Shown here one piece after another: positions 26,528 through 34,653 of a stretch of 64,000 bases of DNA; within the stretch, counting starts at the first letter, position 1, and each line of letters starts with the position of its first letter. The notes under the pieces were generated by a model. The model searched no databases, had not been told where the DNA came from, and was given only the letters and a program-made list of their open reading frames with translations. Origin of the DNA: Pseudomonas piscis (GTDB lineage: Bacteria > Pseudomonadota > Gammaproteobacteria > Pseudomonadales > Pseudomonadaceae); contig NZ_WHUV01000002.1 in assembly GCF_009380155.1 (NCBI RefSeq), positions 372,001 to 436,000 of the forward strand. Reading direction: 5' to 3'. The position numbers and the translations under genes are program-made.

Positions 26528-28201
26528 ATGTATCAGTACGACGACTATGACCGGGCCCTGGTCTTTGAGCGGGTGGCGCAGTTTCGCGACCAGGTGGAGC
26601 GCTTCATGGAGGGCCAGCTGAGCGAGGAGGAGTTCCTGCCCCTGCGCCTGCAGAACGGCCTGTACCTGCAACGGCACGCCTACATGCTGCGGGTGGCGAT
26701 CCCCTACGGCACCCTCAGCGCGCGGCAGATGCGCACCCTGGCCGGCATCGCCAGGGACTACGACCGCGGCTACGGGCACTTCACCACCCGCCAGAACCTG
26801 CAGTTCAACTGGATCGAGCTGACCCAGGTGCCGGACATTCTCGAGCGCCTGGCCGCGGTGGAAATGCACGCCATCCAGACTTCGGGCAACTGCGTGCGCA
26901 ACATCACCACCGAGGCCTTCGCCGGGGTCGCCGCCGACGAGTTGCTGGACCCGCGGCCGCTGGCGGAAATCCTCCGCCAATGGTCGACCATCAACCCGGA
27001 GTTCCTGTTCCTGCCGCGCAAGTTCAAGATCGCCATCTGTTCGGCGGAGCAGGATCGCGCGGCGATCATGATGCATGACATCGGCCTGTACCTGTATCGC
27101 GCCGCCGACGACCAGATGCTGTTGCGGGTAATGGTCGGCGGCGGCCTGGGCCGCACTCCGATCCTCAGCCAGCAGATCCGCGAGGGCTTGCCCTGGCAGC
27201 ACCTGTTGTCCTACGTCGAGGCGATCCTGCGGGTCTACAACCGCCATGGCCGGCGTGACAACAAGTACAAGGCGCGGATCAAGATCCTGGTCAAGGCCCT
27301 GGGCATCGAGGCGTTCGCCCGTGAAGTGGAGGAGGAGTGGCAGCACCTCAAGGAGGGGCCGGCGCAGCTTACCGAGGACGAATACCAGCGGGTTGCCAGC
27401 GCTTTCGTGCCGCCGATCTACGAACACCTGGGGGACGCCGACCTGGAGTACGGCAGTCGCCTGGCGGAGGACGCGGGTTTCGCCCGCTGGGTGGCCCACA
27501 ACGTGCAGCCGCACAAGGTCCCGGGCTACGCCAGCGTGGTGCTGTCGACCAAGCCGGGGTTGGCCGCGCCACCTGGGGATGTCACCGGATTGCAGATGGA
27601 GGCGGTGGCCGAATGGTCGGAGCGTTTCGGCTTCGGCGAGATCCGCATCGCCCATGAGCAGAACATCGTCCTTCCGGATGTGCCCAAGTCACAGCTGTAC
27701 GAGCTCTGGCAGCTGGCCTGCGACAAGGGCCTGGGTACCCCCAACGCCGGTCTGTTGACCGACATCATCGCTTGTCCGGGCGGCGACTTCTGTGCCCTGG
27801 CCAACGCTCGCTCGATTCCCATCACCCAGGCCATCCAGCAGCGTTTCGATGACCTGGACTATGTGCATGACCTGGGGGACATCAGCCTGAACATCTCCGG
27901 CTGCATGAATGCCTGCGGTCATCACCACATCGGCAATATCGGCATCCTTGGGGTCGACAAGAACGGCCAGGAGTGGTTCCAGGTCACCCTCGGCGGCGCC
28001 CAGGGCAAGGACAGCGCCCTGGGCAAGGTGATCGGCCCGTCGTTCAGCGCTGGAGAAATCCCCCTGGTGATCGAGCGCATCATCGGCACCTTCGTGCGCT
28101 ATCGCGAGAGCGACGAGCCGTTCCTCGATACCTTGCAGCGCATCGGCCTGGAGCCGTTCAAGGAAAGGGTCTATCCCAAGGCACAGGAGCTCTCGGCATG
28201 A
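26528..28201 (+). CDS. Siroheme/[4Fe-4S] nitrite or sulfite reductase
   Basis: A 557-residue two-repeat reductase of the CysI/NirA superfamily. It transfers six electrons to sulfite or nitrite through coupled siroheme and a 4Fe-4S cluster. The cluster cysteines are IIACPGGDFCALA (C-x5-C) and SGCMNACGHHHIG (C-x3-C). TSGNCVRN and HFTTRQNLQFNWI are siroheme-contact motifs. It is the PA4130 type, found with DUF934 protein and CcoN4, and is distinct from the assimilatory NADH nitrite reductase. Physiological substrate is unproven. The DUF934 gene overlaps by four bases. AGGTAGGCAC precedes the ATG. Confidence 0.93.
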   Translation: MYQYDDYDRALVFERVAQFRDQVERFMEGQLSEEEFLPLRLQNGLYLQRHAYMLRVAIPYGTLSARQMRTLAGIARDYDRGYGHFTTRQNLQFNWIELTQVPDILERLAAVEMHAIQTSGNCVRNITTEAFAGVAADELLDPRPLAEILRQWSTINPEFLFLPRKFKIAICSAEQDRAAIMMHDIGLYLYRAADDQMLLRVMVGGGLGRTPILSQQIREGLPWQHLLSYVEAILRVYNRHGRRDNKYKARIKILVKALGIEAFAREVEEEWQHLKEGPAQLTEDEYQRVASAFVPPIYEHLGDADLEYGSRLAEDAGFARWVAHNVQPHKVPGYASVVLSTKPGLAAPPGDVTGLQMEAVAEWSERFGFGEIRIAHEQNIVLPDVPKSQLYELWQLACDKGLGTPNAGLLTDIIACPGGDFCALANARSIPITQAIQQRFDDLDYVHDLGDISLNISGCMNACGHHHIGNIGILGVDKNGQEWFQVTLGGAQGKDSALGKVIGPSFSAGEIPLVIERIIGTFVRYRESDEPFLDTLQRIGLEPFKERVYPKAQELSA

Positions 28202-28692
28202 ACAACCTGTTGAGCTTGCAGGATGGCGAGGCGCGCCTGGTGGAGGATGATCCCTGGAGCCTGGTACGCGGTGTCGACGATCCCTTGCCCGAAGGGCCGC
28301 TGATCCTGCCGCTGGCTCGTTGGCTGATGCGCCGCATCGAGCATCATCCGGCCCGGGACGGTGTCTGGCTCGGCCCGGACGACGAGGTCGAAAGCCTCAA
28401 GCCCTGGCTCAAGTTGATCCCTGTGGTGGCGGTGGACTTTCCCAGCTTTCGCGATGGCCGGGGCTACAGCCAGGCCTACCTGCTGCGTACCCGCCTGGGC
28501 TGGATGGGCGAGCTGCGGGCCGTGGGCGATGTGCTGCGCGACCAGTTGAGCCACATGCGCCAATGCGGTTTCGACAGCTTCGCCGTGCGTGAGGACAAAT
28601 GCGCCCTGGATGCGCTCAAGGGCCTGGCGGGCATGAGCGTGCTCTACGGGCGTTCGGTGATCGAGCCACGCCCGCTGTTTCGCCGGCGCTAG
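28198..28692 (+). CDS. DUF934 protein (CysH/CysI-associated type)
   Basis: A 164-residue soluble protein. Family segments are VVAVDFPSFRDGRGYSQAYLLRTRLGWMGELRAVGDVLRDQL and MRQCGFDSFAVRED. It nearly always follows a siroheme reductase gene in proteobacteria and is thought to help sulfite/nitrite reduction, but no activity is established to my knowledge. Its ATG overlaps the reductase stop (ATGA), so the two are translationally coupled. It corresponds in position to PA4129. Confidence 0.92.
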   Translation: MNNLLSLQDGEARLVEDDPWSLVRGVDDPLPEGPLILPLARWLMRRIEHHPARDGVWLGPDDEVESLKPWLKLIPVVAVDFPSFRDGRGYSQAYLLRTRLGWMGELRAVGDVLRDQLSHMRQCGFDSFAVREDKCALDALKGLAGMSVLYGRSVIEPRPLFRRR

Positions 28693-28810
28693 GAGGTGTT
28701 CGTGGCGTCGTCGGCCGGCGGTTCGAGGGTGGCGGCGCAAGTGCAGGCTTTTGGCTATACCTGTAGTTCCCCTAGCCAGTCCATGGCTGCTTCACCTACA
28801 GGAGTTATCC

Positions 28811-29482
28811 ATGAAGCTTGCACTGACCCTCAGCACGCTGTGCCTCGCCACTCTCGCCATGGCGGGGTGTTCCAGCAACGAGACCCGGCCCGAGGACTAT
28901 TCCGGGTTCCTCAGTGACTACAGCCTGCTCAAGGAGGCCAAGTCGCCGTCCGGGGTGCAGGTCATGCGCTGGATCGACCCCAAGCTCAAGCTGGATCAGT
29001 ATCGCAGTGTGTACATCGAGCCCACCCAGTTCCATCCGCAGCCACAGCCGACGGTGAAGATTCCCCAATCCACCCTGGCCGGCATCACCCGCTACTACGA
29101 TGAAGCGCTCAAGCGCGAGCTGGGCAAATCCATGCCGCTGGCAACCGGTCCCGGGCCGGGCGTGGTGGTGGTACGGGCGGCGATCACTGCGGTGAGCAGC
29201 AAGACTGAAGGGCTCAAGCCCTATGAAATCATCCCGGTGGCCCTGGTGGCGGCTGCGGTGAGCACCGCCAGTGGTATCCGCGACCAGGAGACCACCCTGG
29301 GCACCGAGGCAGCCTTCCTCGACGGTGGTGATGGCCGAGTGATCGCCGAAGTGGTGCGCAAGGGCACTGGCAAGCCGTTGGCGAACGATACCCAGGTGAT
29401 GCAGGCCAGCGATGTGCAGAGCGTTATCGATAGCTGGGCTTCGGACCTGCACCAGTCCTATGTGCAATTGAAGAACAAATGA
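28811..29482 (+). CDS. DUF3313-type lipoprotein
   Basis: A 223-residue predicted lipoprotein. The signal peptide ends in the lipobox LAMAG-C20, followed by SSNETRPEDYSGFLSDYSLL. The mature part contains YRSVYIEPTQFHP, VVVRAAITAVS and a C-terminal SWASDLHQSYVQLKNK, the usual pattern for DUF3313 proteins. Residue 21 after the cysteine is Ser, not Asp, so outer-membrane sorting is expected. AGGAGTT precedes the ATG at 28811. Role unknown. A perfect hairpin follows the gene. Confidence 0.9.
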   Translation: MKLALTLSTLCLATLAMAGCSSNETRPEDYSGFLSDYSLLKEAKSPSGVQVMRWIDPKLKLDQYRSVYIEPTQFHPQPQPTVKIPQSTLAGITRYYDEALKRELGKSMPLATGPGPGVVVVRAAITAVSSKTEGLKPYEIIPVALVAAAVSTASGIRDQETTLGTEAAFLDGGDGRVIAEVVRKGTGKPLANDTQVMQASDVQSVIDSWASDLHQSYVQLKNK

Positions 29483-29489
29483 GCCGCGC

Positions 29490-29515
29490 AGCGCTGCCCC
29501 GGCCGGGGCAGCGCT
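29490..29515. terminator. Bidirectional hairpin between convergent genes
   Basis: Perfect eleven-base stem AGCGCTGCCCC / GGGGCAGCGCT with a GGCC loop, lying between the stops of the lipoprotein gene and the minus-strand YiiG-like gene. It is followed by TTCAATAA on the plus strand. It probably ends transcription from both sides. Confidence 0.75.
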
Positions 29516-29516
29516 T

Positions 29517-30491
29517 TCAATAACGGCTACGCGCCAGCTGGTTGTAGTGATAGAGCATCTGGTCGTAGCCCTGGGTCACGGCGTGGAAGTCCTCGCCCAG
29601 GCGTTGCGGCTCGGCATGCTGCAGCCAGTCCCGGTGCAGGGTGTCCAGGGCCTGCAGGTAATGCTGGCTGGGGGCGGCGATCAGTTGCCAGAGGTACAGG
29701 GCTTCGCGGGTTTCCTGGTCCTGGATGCTGCCGATGAACTGTTGCCGGGCCTCCCAGGCCTGGCGCAGTTCCTGGGTGGCCTGGGTCAGTTGCGCCGGGG
29801 TCAGGGTGCGCTGGTGGATACCGTCGTCGAGCAAGTCCATGGTGCTTCTGGCCTGGATCATGTAGTTGAGCAAAGCCCAGTGGACGTTACGGCCCAGGCG
29901 CTGCTCCAGGCGTTGCAACTGCTGGGGGCGATGCTCGACATCCTGCGGCAGTAGCAGCTGGCGGACAGCATTCGAGGCTTGCAGATAGTCCGGGGCCTGG
30001 ATCTCCAATTGCCGTACCAGTTCATCGAGCTGTGCCTCATGCAGCGTTCGACCAAGCCCCAGGCGGTGCATGTGTGCATCCTTGGTCAAGGCGACGAAGC
30101 GCGTGAGCACTTGCTGGTAGCGTTCGGTGGCGGCCAGCAGGGGGTTGCCGGGGTCGAGGCGGCGCAGTTTGGCGCCAATGTCGCCACTGCAGGAGCTGCG
30201 ATAGGCCAGATCGATGTCCGGGCCGCCCTGGCTGCTCAGGTCATAGGCTCCAGGGGCTGTCGAGCGTGGCTTGCCCTCGGCCAGGTAGGCCTGGTGCACC
30301 ATGCGCCAGGGCACATCCACCTGGTTCATGCAGTCGATGATCGGATTCAGGGCATTGGCCTGGGCGGTATAGGGGCTGTCCCGGTTATCGAGCCAGAGGC
30401 CGATTTGTCCCAGCTGCGTGCCGGAGCCGGCCAGCCCGAACAGGGTCAATCCCAGGCCCAGGCTGATCGGAAACAACCAATTGGGGTTCAT
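29517..30491 (-). CDS. YiiG-like protein (DUF3829-type), membrane-anchored or exported
   Basis: A 324-residue protein. The N-terminus MNPNWLFPISLGLGLTLFGLAGSG is hydrophobic and could be a signal anchor; no lipobox cysteine follows. The rest is mostly helical, with a conserved-looking end RLGEDFHAVTQGYDQMLYHYNQLARSRY. The pattern, with paired cysteines (IIDCMNQVD, RSSCSGDIG) and a Tyr/Asn-rich helix, resembles the YiiG/DUF3829 family, which has no known function. Its start overlaps the stop of the J-domain gene by four bases (ATGA), so it is the second gene of a coupled pair. Confidence 0.8.
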   Translation of the reverse strand: MNPNWLFPISLGLGLTLFGLAGSGTQLGQIGLWLDNRDSPYTAQANALNPIIDCMNQVDVPWRMVHQAYLAEGKPRSTAPGAYDLSSQGGPDIDLAYRSSCSGDIGAKLRRLDPGNPLLAATERYQQVLTRFVALTKDAHMHRLGLGRTLHEAQLDELVRQLEIQAPDYLQASNAVRQLLLPQDVEHRPQQLQRLEQRLGRNVHWALLNYMIQARSTMDLLDDGIHQRTLTPAQLTQATQELRQAWEARQQFIGSIQDQETREALYLWQLIAAPSQHYLQALDTLHRDWLQHAEPQRLGEDFHAVTQGYDQMLYHYNQLARSRY

Positions 30492-32125
30492 GGCGTGCCC
30501 TCCCGGCCGTACCACTGGGCGCTGGTGGCCGGCGCGGCGCAGCCCGGGGCATTGGCCGGCATCCGTGCGCACAGGCGTTCGCTCCATTGTTGCAGGCCCT
30601 GGTTGGCGGTGACCGTGCCGTAGTCGCCCACCAGCTTGATCGCCACCAGGGCGATGGTCAGCAGCACACAGCCCAGCCCGCCCAGCAGGCGTCGTTGCCA
30701 GGGCGCGAGCTGACGCCAGGAAATACCGTGCTTGACCTCGATATTGCGCGCCAGGGCGACGCTCGGCAGCACTGCCAGATAAACCATCGCGCTGATCGGG
30801 CCGCAGATGTAACTCAGGGCCGGACCGAGCACGGCCACCGGCAGCAGGTCACGCAGGGGCAGCAAGCGTTGGCCGGGATTCAGCCAGCCTGGCAGGCGGC
30901 TGCCAAGACGATGGTCGTGGGCCCACAGGCGATGGGCCAGGGGTTGCCAGAGCCAATGCAGGAGCGCCGCGGAGCCAGCGAAACAGGCGCTCCAGAACAG
31001 CGTGACCCCGATGATCTCTCCCAGGCTGTTGCCTTGTGGGGCGTAGCGGGCCACGGCTCCAGCCAGGCAGGCGCTGAACAGCGCCAGGTACATCGGCCAG
31101 GAGTCGAACGCGAATTCCCAGTCACGCCAGAAGAATGGGGTGCCACCCGGCATCTCGGCCGCCACCTGCGGGTAATAGGCGTGCAGGTGCGAGCTGAGCT
31201 TGCGGCATGCGGCCCAGTCCTCTTCGGCGAGGCGTCGGGCGAAGGCTCGGCGGCGGTGCAGGCTGATGGGTGCCAGCAGCAGGTAGGCCGCTCGTTGCTC
31301 CGGCGAGGCCGGTGGTTGGCTGGCGAGAGCTCGCTGGTTGGCGATGAACGCCAGGCCTTCCTCACGCACCAGCAGGCGGTTCCATTCATGTTCGGGGCAG
31401 AGGTTGTCTTTTCCGCGCTTCCAGCCTTGGCCGAGGCACAGGGCCTGGAACAGCGTGCTGGACCAATAGGGGTTGTCCGCGAGCATTTGTGCCAGGCACT
31501 GATTGAACCAGTGGCGCTGGTCCAGTTCATCCAGCCAGCCGTGGGTGGCGCGGTTGGCATAGCTGTGGAGGAAGGCTTCGTCGTCCTGTCGGTCCAGGGC
31601 GCTGCGCAGGGATTGCTCCAGGGCGTGGCGGCATTGGCGCAGCAGGGCGTCGGTGAGGTACTCCGGCAGGTCCAGGTGTTGCCAGGCGCTCAGCCAGTGG
31701 AAGGTTTCGAAGCCCCAGGCCAGTAACTGCCCGGACTGTTCCGGGCGCTCCACGCAATGGCGCAGCAGGCCCAGTTCGAACTCCAGTGCGCAACCGCTGG
31801 CGATCGCTTGCTCATGGCGTTGATCCAGTTGCTCGATACGAATCCCTTCCAGCAGCGGGGCGACCCGCTGCGCCGGAGTCAGTTGCACGGTGGGTTGCAC
31901 TGTCGCCAGGTTATCGGACGGTTCATCGGCCGCGCCGGTATCGGGCTCTTGTTCTTCGTCCAGCCACTGCGCCTGCTCCATGGCTTGCTCATAGGCATCG
32001 CGCAGGCGCTGGAAAGCCTCCGGGTCTTCGTCCGGACGGGTCTGTTTCAGCAGCTTGGCGTAATGGCGCTTGATCGTGCGGGTGTCAGGGGTGGCCGGCA
32101 GGCCGAGCAGGGTCCAGCAACTCAT
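30488..32125 (-). CDS. Membrane-anchored J-domain protein (DjlB/DjlC-like)
   Basis: A 545-residue protein. The N-terminal J-domain (about residues 1–50) reads CWTLLGLPATPDTRTIKRHYAKLLKQTRPDEDPEAFQRLRDAYEQAM. The canonical HPD loop is replaced by R-P-D, as in DjlB/DjlC-type co-chaperones that partner HscC. A long helical middle part follows, then at least five membrane spans in the C-terminal third (for example MYLALFSACLAGAV and VLLTIALVAIKLVG). It probably recruits an Hsp70 to a membrane partner, plausibly the coupled YiiG-like protein. No hscC-like gene is in the window. The ATG at 32125 was chosen because the J-domain begins there. Confidence 0.87.
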   Translation of the reverse strand: MSCWTLLGLPATPDTRTIKRHYAKLLKQTRPDEDPEAFQRLRDAYEQAMEQAQWLDEEQEPDTGAADEPSDNLATVQPTVQLTPAQRVAPLLEGIRIEQLDQRHEQAIASGCALEFELGLLRHCVERPEQSGQLLAWGFETFHWLSAWQHLDLPEYLTDALLRQCRHALEQSLRSALDRQDDEAFLHSYANRATHGWLDELDQRHWFNQCLAQMLADNPYWSSTLFQALCLGQGWKRGKDNLCPEHEWNRLLVREEGLAFIANQRALASQPPASPEQRAAYLLLAPISLHRRRAFARRLAEEDWAACRKLSSHLHAYYPQVAAEMPGGTPFFWRDWEFAFDSWPMYLALFSACLAGAVARYAPQGNSLGEIIGVTLFWSACFAGSAALLHWLWQPLAHRLWAHDHRLGSRLPGWLNPGQRLLPLRDLLPVAVLGPALSYICGPISAMVYLAVLPSVALARNIEVKHGISWRQLAPWQRRLLGGLGCVLLTIALVAIKLVGDYGTVTANQGLQQWSERLCARMPANAPGCAAPATSAQWYGREGTP

Positions 32126-32646
32126 TGGGCGGTACGACTCCGTGAAAACCGCGGCGGGGCTCGTTAGTGGCGCGATGATACTACGGTCTACAACCGATCC
32201 ACGAGAAAAACCCAAGGGGTGGATGCGGCGAGAAGGGCGGGATGCCGAAGCTGCTGCTTAATGTGCTTTGCATTCATGACCATTCATTTTGAGTGGTTTA
32301 TTTAAAGTGATTTCTAGAATATAAAAAATCTATATAAAACATATAGATATGATTGTTATGTAATCTTGTTTGTAAGTTTTTTCTCGACTCTTGATGAGGT
32401 TTTTACGGGGGGCTTCGTTTCCAGTGCCTGCTGTTGCAGGTGGCGGCGATGCCGTCATGGCTTGTCCATGGAGCTGCGAAGTCCCTGGATAGAGTGAGAA
32501 CCGTGCGTTGGCCGCCGCTAACGGCCGCGGGGCTTGTTGGACAATTTATCCAGCGGGCATAGGTGCTTGCGCCGTTTCATGCTTAACTTCGGCCTCTCGA
32601 CGGTTTTCCATCATTGTTTCCATCACTCCCGCAAAGGACTCCGCTC
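32126..32646. other. AT-rich intergenic region with a perfect inverted repeat
   Basis: This 521-base gap contains no convincing gene. Bases 32280–32400 are strongly AT-rich in an otherwise GC-rich genome. Within it, ATCTATAT (32328–32335) and ATATAGAT (32341–32348) form a perfect eight-base inverted repeat around AAAAC, which could be a regulator site or a cruciform. The region serves as the promoter area for both the minus-strand J-domain gene and tpx on the plus strand. The GC-richer part 32400–32640 shows nothing recognisable. Confidence 0.5.
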
Positions 32647-33147
32647 ATGGCTCAAGTCACCCTCAAAGGCAATCCGGTCCAGGTCAACGGCCAACTGCCG
32701 CAAGTCGGCTCCAAGGCGCCTGCATTCTCCCTGGTGGGCGCCGGCCTCGCCGATGTCTCCCTGGCCAGCCTTGCCGGCAAGCGCAAGGTGCTGAACATCT
32801 TCCCAAGCGTCGACACTCCGACCTGCGCGACCTCGGTGCGCAAGTTCAATGCCCAGGCCAATGACCTGGCCAACACCGTGGTGCTGTGCATCTCCGCCGA
32901 CCTGCCGTTCGCCCAGGCACGCTTCTGCGGCGCCGAAGGCCTGGAAAACGTACAGAACCTGTCGACCCTGCGTGGCCGCGAATTCATCGAGAACTACGGC
33001 GTGGCCATCGCCGACGGCCCGCTGGCCGGCCTGACCGCCCGTGCCGTGGTGGTACTGGATGAAAACGACCAGGTACTGCACAGCGAGCTGGTCAAGGAGA
33101 TCGCCGAGGAGCCGAACTACGACGCTGCCCTGGCCGTGCTCAAGTAA
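32647..33147 (+). CDS. tpx: Thiol peroxidase (atypical 2-Cys peroxiredoxin)
   Basis: Periplasm/cytoplasm-side lipid and hydrogen peroxide scavenger that uses thioredoxin. The 166-residue protein has the peroxidatic cysteine C60 in [14 protein letters not shown] and the resolving cysteine C94 in ARFCGAEGL, matching E. coli C61/C95. The ATG at 32647 follows AAAGGA by about seven bases. It is a single-gene unit: a strong terminator follows and an AT-rich promoter region precedes. Confidence 0.97.
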   Translation: MAQVTLKGNPVQVNGQLPQVGSKAPAFSLVGAGLADVSLASLAGKRKVLNIFPSVDTPTCATSVRKFNAQANDLANTVVLCISADLPFAQARFCGAEGLENVQNLSTLRGREFIENYGVAIADGPLAGLTARAVVVLDENDQVLHSELVKEIAEEPNYDAALAVLK

Positions 33148-33165
33148 GGGCTTTTACAATTATTC

Positions 33166-33192
33166 ACGGCCTGGCTTGCCCAGGCCGTTTTT
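33166..33192 (+). terminator. Intrinsic terminator after tpx
   Basis: Nine-base perfect stem ACGGCCTGG / CCAGGCCGT with a five-base loop, then four further Ts before ATTTG. A clear rho-independent terminator. Confidence 0.9.
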
Positions 33193-33235
33193 ATTTGTGC
33201 TTCAGTAAGTTAGCGACACACTTTGAAAACGTCAG

Positions 33236-33267
33236 GCAAAGGTAAATTGCCGGTAAAGGCCCTTTGC
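33236..33267. promoter_or_regulatory. Inverted repeat upstream of the mux operon, possible operator
   Basis: GCAAAGG (33236–33242) and CCTTTGC (33261–33267) are perfect inverted arms separated by 18 bases, about 60–90 bases before muxA. Overlapping the right arm is TTGCTA-N16-TATCTT, a plausible sigma-70 promoter. Which regulator might bind is unknown; none is encoded next to the operon. Confidence 0.35.
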
Positions 33268-33324
33268 TAAAACCGCTCTAGTGCTTATCTTTCAGCCTTC
33301 TCAAAAGACACTCCCACGCGCCCA

Positions 33325-34653
33325 ATGGTTGATCACTCCATGCAATCCTCTGCTACCCGCAACTCCCGCCGTTGGCTGTTCGGCCTGTTTGTCCTGCTGC
33401 TGGTCGCTGGCCTGTGCTGGAAATTCTGGCCAGCCAGCAGCACCCACAAGGATGCGGCGCAGCAGAAGGCCGCCAGCGGGCATACCGGCCGCAGCGGCAG
33501 CGTGCGTCCCGGCTTCGGTGGCGCCAGCGGGCCGATCCCGGTGCGGGTGCTACCGGTGACCCAGGGGGATTTCCCGCTGTACTACAAGGCCCTGGGTACG
33601 GTGACCGCGCTGAACACCATCAACGTGCGCAGCCGGGTGGCGGGAGAGCTGGTCAAGGTCAACTTCGAGGAAGGGCAGATGGTCAAGGCCGGCGACCTGT
33701 TGGCGCAGATCGATCCGCGGCCCTACCAGAACGCCTTGCTCCAGGCCGAGGGCACCCTGTTGCAGAATCAGGCGCAGTTGAAGAACGCCCAGATCGACCT
33801 CGAGCGCTATCGCGGGCTGTATGCCCAGGACAGCGTCGCCAAGCAGACCCTGGACAACGCCGTGGCGCTGGTAGGCCAGTACCAGGGCACGGTCAAGACC
33901 AACCAGGCGGCGGTCAACGATGCCCGGCTCAACCTCGAGTTCACCAATATCCGCGCGCCCATCGCCGGGCGCCTGGGCCTGCGCCAGCTGGACGTGGGCA
34001 ACCTGGTGGCGGCCAATGACACCACGGCGCTGGTGATCATCACCCAGACCCAGCCCATCAGCGTGGCCTTCACCCTGCCGGAAAACAGCCTGGAAACCGT
34101 ACTCGCCCGTTATCACGGCGGCGCTCGGCTGCCGGTGGAGGCCTGGGACCGTGGCGACCTCAAGTTGCAGGCCAGCGGCGTGCTGCAGAGCCTGGACAAC
34201 CAGATCGACACCACGACCGGCACCCTGAAGTTCAAGGCGCGCTTCGATAACCGCGACCAGGGCCTGTTCCCCAACCAGTTCGTCAACGTGCGCCTGCTGG
34301 CCGACACCCAGAAGAACGTGGTGCTGGCCCCTTCGGCAGCGATCCAGTTCGGTACCAACGGCACTTTCGTCTATGCCATGGATGGGGACCACAAGGTCAA
34401 GATCCAGCAACTCAAGGTCGGCGCCAGCAACGGCGACTCGACGGTGATCACCGAGGGCCTCAAGGCGGGCGATCGGGTGGTGATGGAAGGAACCGATCGC
34501 CTGAAGGATGGCAGCGAGGTGGAAGTGGTCAATGACGCCATCGATGTGCCGAGCACTCCGACCGAACACTTGCAAGGCCAGCCTGCGGGCTCGACCAGTG
34601 CCCCGGCCAATGCCAAGCCGGTCGATGGCAAGGCACAAAAGGCCGGCGCATGA
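33325..34653 (+). CDS. muxA: RND efflux periplasmic adaptor (MuxA/MdtA)
   Basis: Membrane fusion protein linking the MuxB/MuxC pumps to OpmB in multidrug export. The 442-residue product has an N-terminal span ([20 protein letters not shown]) and then lipoyl and hairpin segments ([33 protein letters not shown]; paired mirror [29 protein letters not shown]). The barrel and membrane-proximal domains follow. The tail after about residue 410 is Pro/Ala-rich and low in complexity. Start at 33325 is used; an ATG at 33340 is equally possible because neither has a good ribosome site. Its stop overlaps muxB by four bases. In P. aeruginosa the homologous pump exports aztreonam, novobiocin and others. 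Confidence 0.93.
   Translation: MVDHSMQSSATRNSRRWLFGLFVLLLVAGLCWKFWPASSTHKDAAQQKAASGHTGRSGSVRPGFGGASGPIPVRVLPVTQGDFPLYYKALGTVTALNTINVRSRVAGELVKVNFEEGQMVKAGDLLAQIDPRPYQNALLQAEGTLLQNQAQLKNAQIDLERYRGLYAQDSVAKQTLDNAVALVGQYQGTVKTNQAAVNDARLNLEFTNIRAPIAGRLGLRQLDVGNLVAANDTTALVIITQTQPISVAFTLPENSLETVLARYHGGARLPVEAWDRGDLKLQASGVLQSLDNQIDTTTGTLKFKARFDNRDQGLFPNQFVNVRLLADTQKNVVLAPSAAIQFGTNGTFVYAMDGDHKVKIQQLKVGASNGDSTVITEGLKAGDRVVMEGTDRLKDGSEVEVVNDAIDVPSTPTEHLQGQPAGSTSAPANAKPVDGKAQKAGA

Noticed and set aside
32508..32864. Open frame upstream of and overlapping tpx in another frame
   Set aside because: It overlaps the tpx coding sequence out of frame, lacks a ribosome site and has no recognisable domain.
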